Part shown: positions 27,981 through 36,503 of the stretch, piece after piece
Layout of the letters: every line of letters starts with the position of its first letter
Position numbering within the stretch: the first letter of the stretch is position 1
Origin: a virus
IMG/VR virus record: IMGVR_UViG_3300020171_000049
Coordinates: 1 to 46,482 of that record
Direction: 5' to 3' (one strand)
Length of the DNA: 46,482 bases
The notes under the pieces: model-generated
Told to the model about the DNA's origin: nothing
The model's database searches: none
What the model saw: only the letters and a program-made list of their open reading frames with translations
Program-made: the position numbers and the translations under genes

Positions 27981-28009
27981 TTGACACTCAAGTTACTCTC
28001 TGGTAGAAA
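27981..28009 (+). promoter_or_regulatory. Rightward promoter before the terminase genes
   Basis: TTGACA (27981-27986), 17 bases, then TAGAAA (28004-28009). The predicted transcript start falls at or just before the ATG at 28016, implying a leaderless or nearly leaderless message. No ribosome-binding site precedes that ATG, in agreement. Confidence 0.5.
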
Positions 28010-28015
28010 TATGCT

Positions 28016-28561
28016 ATGAATGCACTCTTCGACCCGCTCAATGAATCTTTTTCTGTGGACGACGAGTCCTACGACACCCCTGCGCCCTTAACTCCCACCC
28101 CCTCCCTTCCCAACCGCTGGCCGCCTCAGTTGGTCTTCGATCTGGCCCTCGGGCTTGATGGTTACGAAGAACTTGAGGCGCGCTACGCCCTGAACAAGCA
28201 CCAGCTGGACCGGCTGTTCGAACTGCCGACCTTCCGCCAGGAAGTGGCCCTGCTCACGCGGGAGCTGCGCGACAGCAACGAGATCTTTAAGAATAAGGCC
28301 AAGGTTCAAGCCGAGGCTTACCTGGACGATATGCACGAACTAATGAAGGACCGGAACACTCCGGCGAGTACCAAGCTCTCCATTTTCCAGACCCTGACCA
28401 AGCTAGGCAGCCTGGAACCCAAGGAAGAACCGGCCACACCTGCCGCCATGTTCCAGCCCGCCGCAGGCCAAGCGATGCGCATGGTAGTTGAGTGGATTGG
28501 CGGACCCAAGGATCACTCACCGATCGCAGCCAAGAATAAAACAATAGAACTGGTCAAATAG
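28016..28561 (+). CDS. Putative terminase small subunit
   Basis: In this 181-aa protein a Pro-rich disordered N-terminus (about residues 1-38) is followed by a helical region with an HTH-like segment (LEARYALNKHQLDRLFELPTFRQEVA). A further helical part carries STKLSIFQTLTKLG, as in other small terminase-like proteins. It lies immediately before the large subunit and behind the repeat-rich non-coding region. It should recognise packaging DNA. No Shine-Dalgarno sequence is visible; see the promoter entry. Confidence 0.65.
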   Translation: MNALFDPLNESFSVDDESYDTPAPLTPTPSLPNRWPPQLVFDLALGLDGYEELEARYALNKHQLDRLFELPTFRQEVALLTRELRDSNEIFKNKAKVQAEAYLDDMHELMKDRNTPASTKLSIFQTLTKLGSLEPKEEPATPAAMFQPAAGQAMRMVVEWIGGPKDHSPIAAKNKTIELVK

Positions 28562-28579
28562 CCGACCAAAGGACCGCCG

Positions 28580-29962
28580 ATGGCCGACCTCCACATAAAA
28601 ATACCCTACACGCCGAGGCCTGGGCAGCTGGTGCTCCACGGGCATCTGGACGAGCATCGTTGGGCAGTGCTGGTCATTCACCGGCGCTACGGCAAGACCG
28701 TACTTCTCTTGAACCAGCTGATCAAGCGGGCGCTGACCTGTGAAAAAGAGCACCCGCGCTATGCTTACGTGGCACCCTACCTCAAGCAGGCCAAGAAGGT
28801 TGCGTGGGAGTACCTGAAGCAATACTGTGACCCGATCCCTGGGCGCAAGTTCAGCGAGTCAGAACTCAAAGTGACGTTTCCTCAGAACGACGCTCAGATC
28901 ACTCTGTTCGGGGCGGATAACCCGGACTCGATCCGCGGTGTGTATTTCGACGGCGCCGTGATGGACGAGTACGCAACCACCAACCCGCGCATTTTCTCGT
29001 CCATCATCCGTCCTGCACTCTCTGACCGGCTGGGCTGGTGCATTTTCTCCGGCACCTGCAACGGGCGCAACCACTTCCACGACATCCTCCAGAGCGCCAA
29101 GCAGGACCCGTCGTGGTACTGGGCGGACCTGAAAGCCTCCGAGACTGGCGTCATTCCTGAGGAAGAGTTGGCCGAGGCACGCAAGATCATGACCGAGGAG
29201 GAATATGCTCGGGAGTATGAGAACAGTTTTGATTCGATCATCGGCAAGAAGATCTACCCGGAGTTCAACGCGCACCTGCATGTAGCCAACCGCAGCCTGA
29301 AGCCTGAGAACGCGACCAAGATCTACCGCGGCTGGGATAATACCGGCCTGCACCCGGCAGTTGTCCTGACCCATCTGTCCTCGACCGGCCAATGGCAACT
29401 CTTCAAGGAGTTCTGGTGGGAAGATACCGGGTCGATGGAGGCGGCGGAGGCAGTCATCACCTGGTGCAATTTGAACCTGCCGCCCGGCTGCACGTTCCTG
29501 GACTACAGCGACCCGGCAGGGCGCAACCGGGACAGCAACAAGATGAGCCCCCACCACTACATCGCCTTGAAGTCAAACGAGATGGGTTGTTACATCCACC
29601 TGATTGATGGTATACAGACCTGGAAGATTCGCCGGGAGTCGGTGGCGTACAAGCTCAGATCGCTGCGCAACGGCGAGCCGGCAATGCTAATCGACCCGAG
29701 CTGCAGCCTGACTATCGAGGGATTTAGCGGCGGCTACGCTTACCGGGAACTCGCCGGGCTGCCCGGCCACTACGCAGAAGAGGCAATCAAGAACAAACAT
29801 GCGGATGTCCATGATGCGATTCAATATGCCGCGACCAGGATGTTCACCACCGGTGAGGCGGTTCGGCACTCCGATAAGTTTGGCGACCACTACGACGAGG
29901 ACGAAGACGAGATGTTCGATAACTATAAACCCTGTGGTAAAAGTGCGATAGGTGGGTACTGA
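28580..29962 (+). CDS. Terminase large subunit
   Basis: In this 460-aa protein the ATPase domain has an atypical Walker A HRRYGKT (34-40) and Walker B GAVMDEY (125-131, D129/E130). The RNase H-like nuclease domain has GWDNTG (D253), DYSDPAG (D308, D311) and a late HADVHDAIQYA. It should power DNA translocation into the prohead and cut the concatemer. The stop overlaps the next ATG (TGATG). Confidence 0.93.
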   Translation: MADLHIKIPYTPRPGQLVLHGHLDEHRWAVLVIHRRYGKTVLLLNQLIKRALTCEKEHPRYAYVAPYLKQAKKVAWEYLKQYCDPIPGRKFSESELKVTFPQNDAQITLFGADNPDSIRGVYFDGAVMDEYATTNPRIFSSIIRPALSDRLGWCIFSGTCNGRNHFHDILQSAKQDPSWYWADLKASETGVIPEEELAEARKIMTEEEYAREYENSFDSIIGKKIYPEFNAHLHVANRSLKPENATKIYRGWDNTGLHPAVVLTHLSSTGQWQLFKEFWWEDTGSMEAAEAVITWCNLNLPPGCTFLDYSDPAGRNRDSNKMSPHHYIALKSNEMGCYIHLIDGIQTWKIRRESVAYKLRSLRNGEPAMLIDPSCSLTIEGFSGGYAYRELAGLPGHYAEEAIKNKHADVHDAIQYAATRMFTTGEAVRHSDKFGDHYDEDEDEMFDNYKPCGKSAIGGY

Positions 29963-30462
29963 TGAGGCACATAAACTATTTGAAATACCTTGTGTGCCAC
30001 AAGTGGTTTGTCTTTGTGGCAGGCACAAAAATCAGGGGGTGTTCTTGGTATCGTTTAGCTATTCACGACCTTAGCAAGTTCCTGCCTTGTGAGTGGTATC
30101 CTTATGCTTACTGCTTTTACGCTGAGGATGGGTCGAAGAGATATATAGAAACCGCCGACTTCAACTATGCTTGGAACCACCACCAACACTGTAACAAACA
30201 CCACTGGCAACACTGGATGTTAAAAGAAGACTCCGGGAAAATTCAACTGTTGGATATGCCTGAGAAATACATCAAAGAAATGGTCGCTGACTGGGCAGGT
30301 GCCGGCAAAGCGATTACAGGCAAGTGGGAAGTAGCGGAGTGGTATTTGAAGAACGCTACGAAGATTCTAATTTCGAGAGACACTAGGCGCGAGGTAGAAA
30401 ACATCCTGTCAGATACCTTTGGACTCAGCATTAAAACAACAGCCACAATCCAAGAACTGTAG
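29962..30462 (+). CDS. DUF5662-family protein, probable metal binder
   Basis: This 166-aa protein has HDLSKFLPCEW near residue 34, then NYAWNHHQHCNKHHWQHWM and a helical C-terminal half (YIKEMVADWAGAGKAI...). The HD and HH-x(3)-N-x-HH clusters resemble a metal-dependent HD-type hydrolase core. The gene is AT-richer than the flanking terminase and portal genes, suggesting later insertion. The substrate is unknown; DUF5662 proteins are common in phages. Confidence 0.75.
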   Translation: MRHINYLKYLVCHKWFVFVAGTKIRGCSWYRLAIHDLSKFLPCEWYPYAYCFYAEDGSKRYIETADFNYAWNHHQHCNKHHWQHWMLKEDSGKIQLLDMPEKYIKEMVADWAGAGKAITGKWEVAEWYLKNATKILISRDTRREVENILSDTFGLSIKTTATIQEL

Positions 30463-30473
30463 AAGGAAAACTG

Positions 30474-30803
30474 ATGAAGATTCCGAGTCGTTTTAAGCTC
30501 TTGGGGGCAACCATCGAAGTTGTGGATAACCCGAGACTCGTCGCAGAAGAAAACTGGGCAGGCGCGGCCAAATACAGAGACCACAGAATCGAACTCGTCC
30601 CAATCAGTGACGCCTACGTCGTGCCACAGGCAAAGCTGGAGCAGACTTTTTGCCATGAAATGGCCCACTTTCTCTGTTATCATGCAGGCGGCGCGATCAA
30701 CCACGAACTCAAAAACTACCTGCATAAAAACGAAGAATTTGTGGATCTTCTTGGGTGTCTGCTTCACCAAGCCCTCTCGACCATGGAGTATGACGACCGA
30801 TGA
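30474..30803 (+). CDS. Small HExxH metalloprotease-like protein
   Basis: In this 109-aa protein CHEMAHFLCYHAG (HExxH at about residues 60-64) follows a beta-sheet N-terminal half, as in ImmA/IrrE-like or minimal zincin domains. It could cleave a host or phage regulator or a capsid protein. Its position between terminase and portal would also fit a prohead role, though it lacks the size of known prohead proteases. The stop overlaps the portal start (ATGA). Confidence 0.7.
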   Translation: MKIPSRFKLLGATIEVVDNPRLVAEENWAGAAKYRDHRIELVPISDAYVVPQAKLEQTFCHEMAHFLCYHAGGAINHELKNYLHKNEEFVDLLGCLLHQALSTMEYDDR

Positions 30804-32968
30804 AAAATCCCGGCTGGCTCCTCGACAATATTGACTCTGTGAACATCGCGGAGAAACTGGACGACAACACCATCGGCAAGATCGCCCGCAGGGTCGTCAC
30901 AGGCTACAACATTGACGAAGTCTCGCGCATCGAGTGGCGCCAGAAGGCTGAGGCCGGCATCAAGGTGGCCAAACAGATCGCGGAGACGAAATCCTACCCG
31001 TGGGATGGGGCGGCGAACGTCAAGTTTCCGATGATCGCCACCGCGGCGATTCAGTTCGCAGCGCGGTCCTACCCGAACATCGTCAAGGGTCCTGACATCG
31101 TCAAGGCGATGGTGGTGGGCAAAGACCTCGACGGGCAGAAGGCGGCGAGAGCCAAACGCGTCAGCCGACATATGAGCTACCAGCTTCTTGAAGGGATGCC
31201 GGAGTGGGACGAGGACACGGACAAGCTGCTCCACGGTCTGCCGGTGTTCGGGACCTATTTCAGGAAGTCCTTTTTTGACACGCTGCTGCAGTCAACCCGC
31301 TCCCCGAGCATCAACCCGCTGAACTTGGTTGTGAACCAGGGGGTGAAGAGCCTCGATACCTGCCGACGCATCAGCGAGAAGGTCATGCTCTACCGCAACG
31401 ACGTCATCGAGCGCGAACGGGCCGGAGTGTTCCTCGACAAGGGTGCAGAGTATATGCAGACCCACGAGGACGAGGACGCTGATGAGCTGTTTCTGGAGCA
31501 GCACTGCTGGCTGGATTTGGACGAAGACGGCTACGAGGAGCCTTACATCGTCATGGTGCACGAGTCCACCCAGACTCTGGTGCGCATCACCGCCCGCTAC
31601 GATCACGACAGCGTGGAGCTGACCGAGAAGAACAAGATCAAGCGCATCAGCCCGGTGCAATATTACACCAAGTACGATTTTATTCCCGACCCGGAGGGGA
31701 TGTTCTACTCCCTCGGCTTCGCTCACCTTCTTGGACCCATCAACGAGTCGATCAACACCCTGATCAACCAGCTTCTTGATGCAGGCTCCATGAGCAATCT
31801 GCAGGGCGGATTTCTGGGCAAGGGAGTACGCTTCCAGGGTGGCGCCATGCGCTTCAAGCCGGGCGAGTGGAAGCCAGTGGAAGTGACCGGGGGCATTCTG
31901 CGCGACAACATCTTCCCGCTGCCGGTGAAAGACCCCTCGGCGGTTTTGTTCCAGCTTCTGGGTTTACTCAATGACACCGGCATGAAGCTGGCATCTGTCT
32001 CTGACACCATGGCCGGCGAAACCCCGAGCCAGAACACCCCGGCGACAACCACCCTCGCTGTCATCGAGCAGGGCCTGAAGGTTTTCACCGCGATCTACAA
32101 GCGGGTCTTCCGCTCCCTCAAGAGCGAGTTCAAGAAGATCTACCGGCTCAACAGTCTGTATCTGGAGGAAGCGGAGTATTTCCGCATCCAGGACGAAGAA
32201 AACATCATCGGCAGCAAGGACTACGCGCTGGATGATCTGGACATCGTGCCTGTGGCCGACCCGAACCTCTCGACCGAAGCGCAGCGCATGGCCAGAGCGC
32301 AGGCCCTTTATGGGACAATCGAGGTAAATCCTGTTCCTGAGGGACGACTGGCCCTGCTGACCGAATTCTACGAGTCTCTGGGTGTCGACGCAGTGGAGAA
32401 GTATCTGCCGCCCGAGGCGTTGAAGAAACTCTTCGCCCCGCAGGAGCCACCGCCCGATCCACAACTGATCGAGATGCAGCTAAAGGCCGTCAAACAGCAG
32501 CACGACTTTGGGATGGAGAGCGCGCTCAATGACGCAATGGTCCAGAAGGTTGTGGCAGAAATTGCCCAGCTCAAGGCGAACACTGAGAAACTTCTGGCCG
32601 AGGCTGCAGCGATTCCGGTGGCAACTCAGCTCGGAGTCCTGAAGGACGCCGTGGCACAGCTTCACGCAGAGACCAAGATGGAAATAGAGCTACTCAAAGC
32701 CCAAGGAGGCAGCAATGCAAAAGGAAATAGTGGAGGAAGTCCTGCTGGAGGAAATGCAGGAATGGCTGCTGCACCCAACAACGCACAAGGTGCTGAGCTT
32801 CCTGGGGCATCTCCAGTCGGACCTGAAGGAATGCCTGGTGGTGGGGCAGACCTTGCGAACGACCTCGGTGGAGCAGACGGCACTGGAGACGAGCTTTTTG
32901 CTCGGGAAGATATGGGGGATCGGCCAGTTCCTGGAGCTGCCGAGCCAAGTCAAGAGCAACCAGTCTAA
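30800..32968 (+). CDS. Portal protein, P22-like
   Basis: At 722 aa this is close to the 725 of P22 portal. The body includes YPWDGAANVKFPMI, GLPVFGTYFRK, ESTQTLVRITARYD and IPDPEGMFYSLGFAHLLGPIN, typical of podovirus portals. A helical barrel-like C-terminal part (QLIEMQLKAVKQQHDFGMES...) follows. The last ~85 residues are Gly/Ala/Pro-rich low complexity and are overprinted by another plausible gene at 32715-32984. It should form the dodecameric DNA channel. Confidence 0.9.
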   Translation: MKNPGWLLDNIDSVNIAEKLDDNTIGKIARRVVTGYNIDEVSRIEWRQKAEAGIKVAKQIAETKSYPWDGAANVKFPMIATAAIQFAARSYPNIVKGPDIVKAMVVGKDLDGQKAARAKRVSRHMSYQLLEGMPEWDEDTDKLLHGLPVFGTYFRKSFFDTLLQSTRSPSINPLNLVVNQGVKSLDTCRRISEKVMLYRNDVIERERAGVFLDKGAEYMQTHEDEDADELFLEQHCWLDLDEDGYEEPYIVMVHESTQTLVRITARYDHDSVELTEKNKIKRISPVQYYTKYDFIPDPEGMFYSLGFAHLLGPINESINTLINQLLDAGSMSNLQGGFLGKGVRFQGGAMRFKPGEWKPVEVTGGILRDNIFPLPVKDPSAVLFQLLGLLNDTGMKLASVSDTMAGETPSQNTPATTTLAVIEQGLKVFTAIYKRVFRSLKSEFKKIYRLNSLYLEEAEYFRIQDEENIIGSKDYALDDLDIVPVADPNLSTEAQRMARAQALYGTIEVNPVPEGRLALLTEFYESLGVDAVEKYLPPEALKKLFAPQEPPPDPQLIEMQLKAVKQQHDFGMESALNDAMVQKVVAEIAQLKANTEKLLAEAAAIPVATQLGVLKDAVAQLHAETKMEIELLKAQGGSNAKGNSGGSPAGGNAGMAAAPNNAQGAELPGASPVGPEGMPGGGADLANDLGGADGTGDELFAREDMGDRPVPGAAEPSQEQPV

Positions 32969-32984
32969 CAAGGAGATCAACTAA
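32715..32984 (+). CDS. Helical protein overprinting the portal C-terminus
   Basis: This 89-aa protein lies in a different frame from the portal tail. AAGGAGG lies 5 bases before the ATG and the stop overlaps the GroES start (TAATG), so it sits exactly like a real cistron. The product (VEEVLLEEMQEWLLHPTTHKV...LGKIWGIGQFLEL) is a well-formed amphipathic helical protein of a kind I associate with small proteins encoded next to phage portals. Over the same DNA the portal frame is low complexity. Confidence 0.65.
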   Translation: MQKEIVEEVLLEEMQEWLLHPTTHKVLSFLGHLQSDLKECLVVGQTLRTTSVEQTALETSFLLGKIWGIGQFLELPSQVKSNQSNKEIN

Positions 32985-33286
32985 TGGCCATCAAGCCCGC
33001 TGGACACAGAGTCCTGGTAAAACCCGACGAGATTGACGAGAAGACCGGCTCGCTGTTCCTGCCGCCCGAGGTTCGTAAGAACATGGGGGATGCCCAGATC
33101 TTTGGAACAGTCGTGTCTGTTGGACCCACCGCTTGGAAAGCCTTCGATGCCGGCGAGCCTTGGTGCTCCGTGGGGAACAGGGTAGCTTTCTCAAAATACG
33201 GAGGCTTCATCATCCAGGACCCGGAGACAAAAACGCTGTTCAGGTTGCTCAACGACGAGGACATTTGCGCCGTCGTCACAGACTAG
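32984..33286 (+). CDS. GroES-like co-chaperonin
   Basis: In this 100-aa protein HRVLVKPDEIDEKTGSLFLPPEV opens a Cpn10 beta-barrel with its mobile loop region, followed by GTVVSVGP and a VGNRVAFSKYGG-type strand. Phage co-chaperonins such as T4 gp31 replace host GroES to fold the capsid protein; here the gene lies between portal and scaffold, upstream of the capsid gene, which fits. The start is coupled to the overprinted gene. Confidence 0.85.
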   Translation: MAIKPAGHRVLVKPDEIDEKTGSLFLPPEVRKNMGDAQIFGTVVSVGPTAWKAFDAGEPWCSVGNRVAFSKYGGFIIQDPETKTLFRLLNDEDICAVVTD

Positions 33287-33296
33287 GAGGCCTATC

Positions 33297-33434
33297 GTGG
33301 GGATGAGTCGTTACTATAAACGCATTTTTGAAGGAGAAGAGTCATGTCTGAAGCAGACGCCGCAGCAGAAAGCACCGGAAGCGAAACCATCAACTACGAA
33401 GAAACTGCGAAAGTCAAAGGCTGGAAACCGTTAG
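33297..33434 (+). CDS. Possible small basic protein overlapping the scaffold start
   Basis: A GTG with AGGAGG 6 bases upstream (33285-33290) opens 45 codons (GMSRYYKRIFEGEES..., then Lys/Pro/Gln-rich) reading into the scaffold gene in another frame. Only the strong ribosome-binding site and the otherwise unexplained 57-bp gap support it. It may instead be a leader. Confidence 0.3.
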   Translation: MGMSRYYKRIFEGEESCLKQTPQQKAPEAKPSTTKKLRKSKAGNR

Positions 33435-34123
33435 CCGAGTACGACGGTGACAAGAGCGGCTGGGTCAGTGCGGAGGAGTTCGTCAAGCGCGAACCTCTCT
33501 TCGACCGGATCAAGCACCAGTCAAAAGAATTGAAGGAATTGCGAAAAACTATTGACAGTATGGCACAATTCCATCATAAATCAGTAGAAGCTCAAGTCAC
33601 TCAAGCGATTTCGGCCCTCAAGGCCCAACGCAAAGAGGCGATTGAACTCGGAGACGCGGACAAAGTCGACGCCCTGGACGAAGAACTCCAGAAGGCGAAG
33701 CAGGAAAAAGATTCCATCAAAGCACCGACTGCCGCGATCCCTGCCGAGATCGAAACTTGGCTCTCTGAGAATACCTGGTTCGAGAAGAACGACGATATGG
33801 CGACATTCGCCAGAGCGTGGAACGAAGCCTACCTGAGAAAAAACCCAGGCGAGCTTGAAGAATCCCTCAAAAAGACCACAGAGGCGGTCAAAAAAGCATT
33901 TCCTGAGGAGTTCGGCAAGCCCGCAGCACCTTCCAAAAAAGATTCCCCTGGAGCCGTAGAGGCCCCGTCCGGCAGTACCAGCCCCAGCAGCGCCAAGAAC
34001 TATTCGGTCAGCAGACTGACCAGTGAGCAGAAATTGGTCTATGACCAGTACGTCAACCGCCACAAAATCATGAAGCACGAAGAATACTTTAAATCCTTAG
34101 AGGACATCGGAGAACTGAAATGA
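33344..34123 (+). CDS. Putative scaffolding protein
   Basis: This 259-aa protein is highly charged and helical, with a coiled-coil around residues 48-125 (KHQSKELKELRKTIDSMAQ..., EELQKAKQEKDSI). A low-complexity Pro/Ser/Ala segment lies near 195-225, followed by a short basic C-terminal end. The composition and the place just upstream of the capsid genes are typical of podovirus scaffolds that line the prohead and leave before maturation. The stop overlaps the next ATG (ATGA). Confidence 0.75.
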   Translation: MSEADAAAESTGSETINYEETAKVKGWKPLAEYDGDKSGWVSAEEFVKREPLFDRIKHQSKELKELRKTIDSMAQFHHKSVEAQVTQAISALKAQRKEAIELGDADKVDALDEELQKAKQEKDSIKAPTAAIPAEIETWLSENTWFEKNDDMATFARAWNEAYLRKNPGELEESLKKTTEAVKKAFPEEFGKPAAPSKKDSPGAVEAPSGSTSPSSAKNYSVSRLTSEQKLVYDQYVNRHKIMKHEEYFKSLEDIGELK

Positions 34124-34503
34124 GCCGACCAAACCGCAGCGAAAAGCAACGCACTCCCCTCGGGGCCCGGAACACTCTGACGTTCTCGGACATGGAGCCT
34201 GGGTATTCCTACCGCGTCATTAACGACGTTGACGACCGCCTGACTCGCGCAGAAGCCGCCGGGTATGAATTTGTCGAGGCCAAAAAGGGTCTTGGCGATG
34301 TTCGAGCTGCCGAGGCAACCAAGATGGGGTCGAAAGTCTCCAAGCCCGTTGGCGGAGGCAAAGTCGGCTACCTCATGCGCATCAAGGAAGAATGGTATCA
34401 AGAGGACCAGGCCGAGAAAGCCCGCAAAATCAGCGAATCTGAAGCAACCATGAAAGCATCTGCAGCCAAGGGCGAATACGGCCCTGGGCTCACTAACGAC
34501 TAA
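34120..34503 (+). CDS. Head-associated hypothetical protein
   Basis: This 127-aa protein carries DMEPGYSYRVINDVDDRLTRAEAAGYEFVEA, a pattern seen in small proteins encoded between scaffold and capsid in other podoviruses. The C-terminus is charged and helical. It is probably an assembly or minor head component. No enzymatic motif is present. Confidence 0.6.
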   Translation: MSRPNRSEKQRTPLGARNTLTFSDMEPGYSYRVINDVDDRLTRAEAAGYEFVEAKKGLGDVRAAEATKMGSKVSKPVGGGKVGYLMRIKEEWYQEDQAEKARKISESEATMKASAAKGEYGPGLTND

Positions 34504-34514
34504 GGAGCCAAATT

Positions 34515-35102
34515 ATGGCTAACGCAAACACCCCTTTCGGGCTTCGGCCCGTCGGAACGATCGGCTCTGCCGGGTACACTGGCCGAATCGAGCGATTCTA
34601 TGTTCCCGCCACGGACTCCGCCGCTATCGGCATGGGCGACCCTGTCACCCTGACCGGCGCCGGTGGTCTCCACACTGACGGCACCCCCATCGTCAAGCGC
34701 GGCACCGTCGGCGGCATCGCCCTCGGCGTCATGGTCGGCGTTCTTCCGACCCCGACCGACCTGAGCCTGACCTACCGCAAAGCCTCGACCGCCATGTATA
34801 TCTACGTGGACACCGACCCCAACACTGTCTACGCAGTGCAGGAAGACGGCGACGGCGGCGCAGTGGCTCTGGCCAACGGCACCAAGAACGCTTCCCTCAT
34901 CCTGGGCACCGTCGACACCGTCACCGGCAACAGCAAGACGATGCTCGACTCCAGCACCGCTGCCGCCACCGCCACCCTCGATCTGTTGCTCCTTCGCCCG
35001 GTCCTGGCTCCCGACAACGAAGTCCCTGCGGCCTACGCCAAGTGGCTCGTTAAACTCAACCTGCACCAGTATGCGGCGGGCATCGTCCGCGTCGGCGTCT
35101 AA
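34515..35102 (+). CDS. Capsid-associated structural protein
   Basis: This 195-aa protein begins ANANTPFGLRPVGT, a start shared by many phage capsid or decoration proteins, and is rich in Gly, Thr, Ala and beta structure. GGAGC lies about 8 bases before the ATG. Its place immediately before the major capsid gene suggests a decoration (head-stabilising) protein or second capsid component. Confidence 0.65.
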   Translation: MANANTPFGLRPVGTIGSAGYTGRIERFYVPATDSAAIGMGDPVTLTGAGGLHTDGTPIVKRGTVGGIALGVMVGVLPTPTDLSLTYRKASTAMYIYVDTDPNTVYAVQEDGDGGAVALANGTKNASLILGTVDTVTGNSKTMLDSSTAAATATLDLLLLRPVLAPDNEVPAAYAKWLVKLNLHQYAAGIVRVGV

Positions 35103-35113
35103 GGAGATCGACT

Positions 35114-36037
35114 ATGGGCATCATCAATACCGGCAGTTTTGCCAAGGCTCTTTGGCCCGGAATTTCTAAGTGGTACGGAGAAACCTACAACGAGTGGCCT
35201 GAGGAGTACACCGCTCTCTTCGATCATGCGACCTCGAACAAGGCGTATGAGGAAGAAGTCGGCGTCAGCGGCTTCGGTCTGGCCCAGGAGAAAACCCAGG
35301 GCGCAGGCGTTGCGTTTGACGAAGCCTCGCAGGCATTCATCACCCGCTACATCAACAAAACCTACGCTCTCGGGTTCATCGTGACCCAGGAGGCGATGGA
35401 GGACAATCAGTACGACCTTAGCGTTCTCGGCAAAGCCAAGGCCAAGGCTCTCGCGTTCTCCATGCGTCAGACCAAGGAGATCATCGCCGCCAACATCTAC
35501 AACCGCGCCTTCACCGGCTCCGGCAACCCGACCTACGGCGACGGCAAAGTTCTCTGCGCCTCGGATCACCCGCTCAAAGCGGGCGGCTCCTTCAGCAACG
35601 TTCTGGCGGTTGCAGCGGATCTCTCCGAAGCGGCTCTGGAGCAGGCCTGCATCGACATCGGCGGGTTTGTCAACGACCGCGGCCTGAAGATCTCGATCAT
35701 GCCTGAGTCTCTGCACATTCCCAAGGAGCTGATGTTCGAAGCCGAGCGAATTCTGAAATCGACTCTGCAGAACGACACCGCCAACAACGCCGTGAACGCC
35801 CTGCGCTCGACCGGCATGTTCAAAAAAGGTGTCAAGGTCAACCACTACTTCACCGACGCAGACGCCTGGTTCATTCGGACCAACTGCCCGGAAGGCATGA
35901 AGTATTTCGAGCGCGTTGCCACCGAGTTCGGCATGGACAACGACTTCGACACTTATAACGCCCGCTTTAAAGCGCGGTTCCGCTGCGCCTTCGGAAACAC
36001 AGATCCTCGGGGCATATTCGGCTCAGCCGGGGCCTAG
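35114..36037 (+). CDS. Major capsid protein
   Basis: In this 307-aa protein INTGSFAKALWPGISKWYG, then ALGFIVTQEAMEDNQYDL and CASDHPLKAGGSFSNVL are consistent with an HK97-fold capsid of the Mu gpT-related kind. A strong GGAG precedes the ATG and codon use is GC-rich and even, as expected of a highly expressed gene. It follows scaffold and decoration genes and is followed by a strong hairpin. The assignment rests on synteny and pattern. Confidence 0.85.
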   Translation: MGIINTGSFAKALWPGISKWYGETYNEWPEEYTALFDHATSNKAYEEEVGVSGFGLAQEKTQGAGVAFDEASQAFITRYINKTYALGFIVTQEAMEDNQYDLSVLGKAKAKALAFSMRQTKEIIAANIYNRAFTGSGNPTYGDGKVLCASDHPLKAGGSFSNVLAVAADLSEAALEQACIDIGGFVNDRGLKISIMPESLHIPKELMFEAERILKSTLQNDTANNAVNALRSTGMFKKGVKVNHYFTDADAWFIRTNCPEGMKYFERVATEFGMDNDFDTYNARFKARFRCAFGNTDPRGIFGSAGA

Positions 36038-36073
36038 CACTAGGATCAGTAGTGTCAAACAAACACTGACGAA

Positions 36074-36097
36074 GCCGGGGAGCTAACCCTCCCCGGC
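36074..36097 (+). terminator. 9-bp GC-rich hairpin behind the capsid gene
   Basis: GCCGGGGAG (36074-36082) pairs perfectly with CTCCCCGGC (36089-36097) around a 6-base loop. No U-run follows, so it is more likely an mRNA-stabilising or partially terminating element that raises capsid expression relative to downstream genes. Confidence 0.65.
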
Positions 36098-36120
36098 ACA
36101 ATCCACTGAGGAGATAAGTC

Positions 36121-36492
36121 ATGGGAATCAAAGTCGGCAACGTCACGCAAACCAAGGCCGCATCTGCAGCCTACACCGACACCGCAGCAAAAACCCTATT
36201 CACTGTTCCTGCTAACGCAATGATCATCGACGCCAGGATCATCGGCATCGCCTCCAACGCTGCCACGACCGGAGTTCTGACCCTCTACAGCCGCCCGGTT
36301 GACGGCAGTTCTGCGGCTGCAGCCTTCGCAGTTCTGGACGCCAAAACCACTACCGGCACCTTCACCAACGGCGTTCTCTCCGGCATCGCGTTCAACCGCC
36401 AGGACAAGGCCCAGCACATCACCGCGATCTATACCGAGACCGGCATCGCTGCTTCTGCCGGGGCATGGACCGTCCTCGTTGACTTCCTGTAA
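36121..36492 (+). CDS. Small virion-associated protein
   Basis: This 123-aa protein is Ala/Thr-rich and beta-type (LFTVPANAMIIDARIIGIAS, later ITAIYTETGIAASAGAWTVLVDF). The ATG follows a GAGGAG site. It lies between capsid and tail-fibre genes together with a second similar-sized beta protein. It is probably a structural protein (head fibre or decoration). Confidence 0.55.
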   Translation: MGIKVGNVTQTKAASAAYTDTAAKTLFTVPANAMIIDARIIGIASNAATTGVLTLYSRPVDGSSAAAAFAVLDAKTTTGTFTNGVLSGIAFNRQDKAQHITAIYTETGIAASAGAWTVLVDFL

Positions 36493-36503
36493 GGAGGGCG
36501 ATC

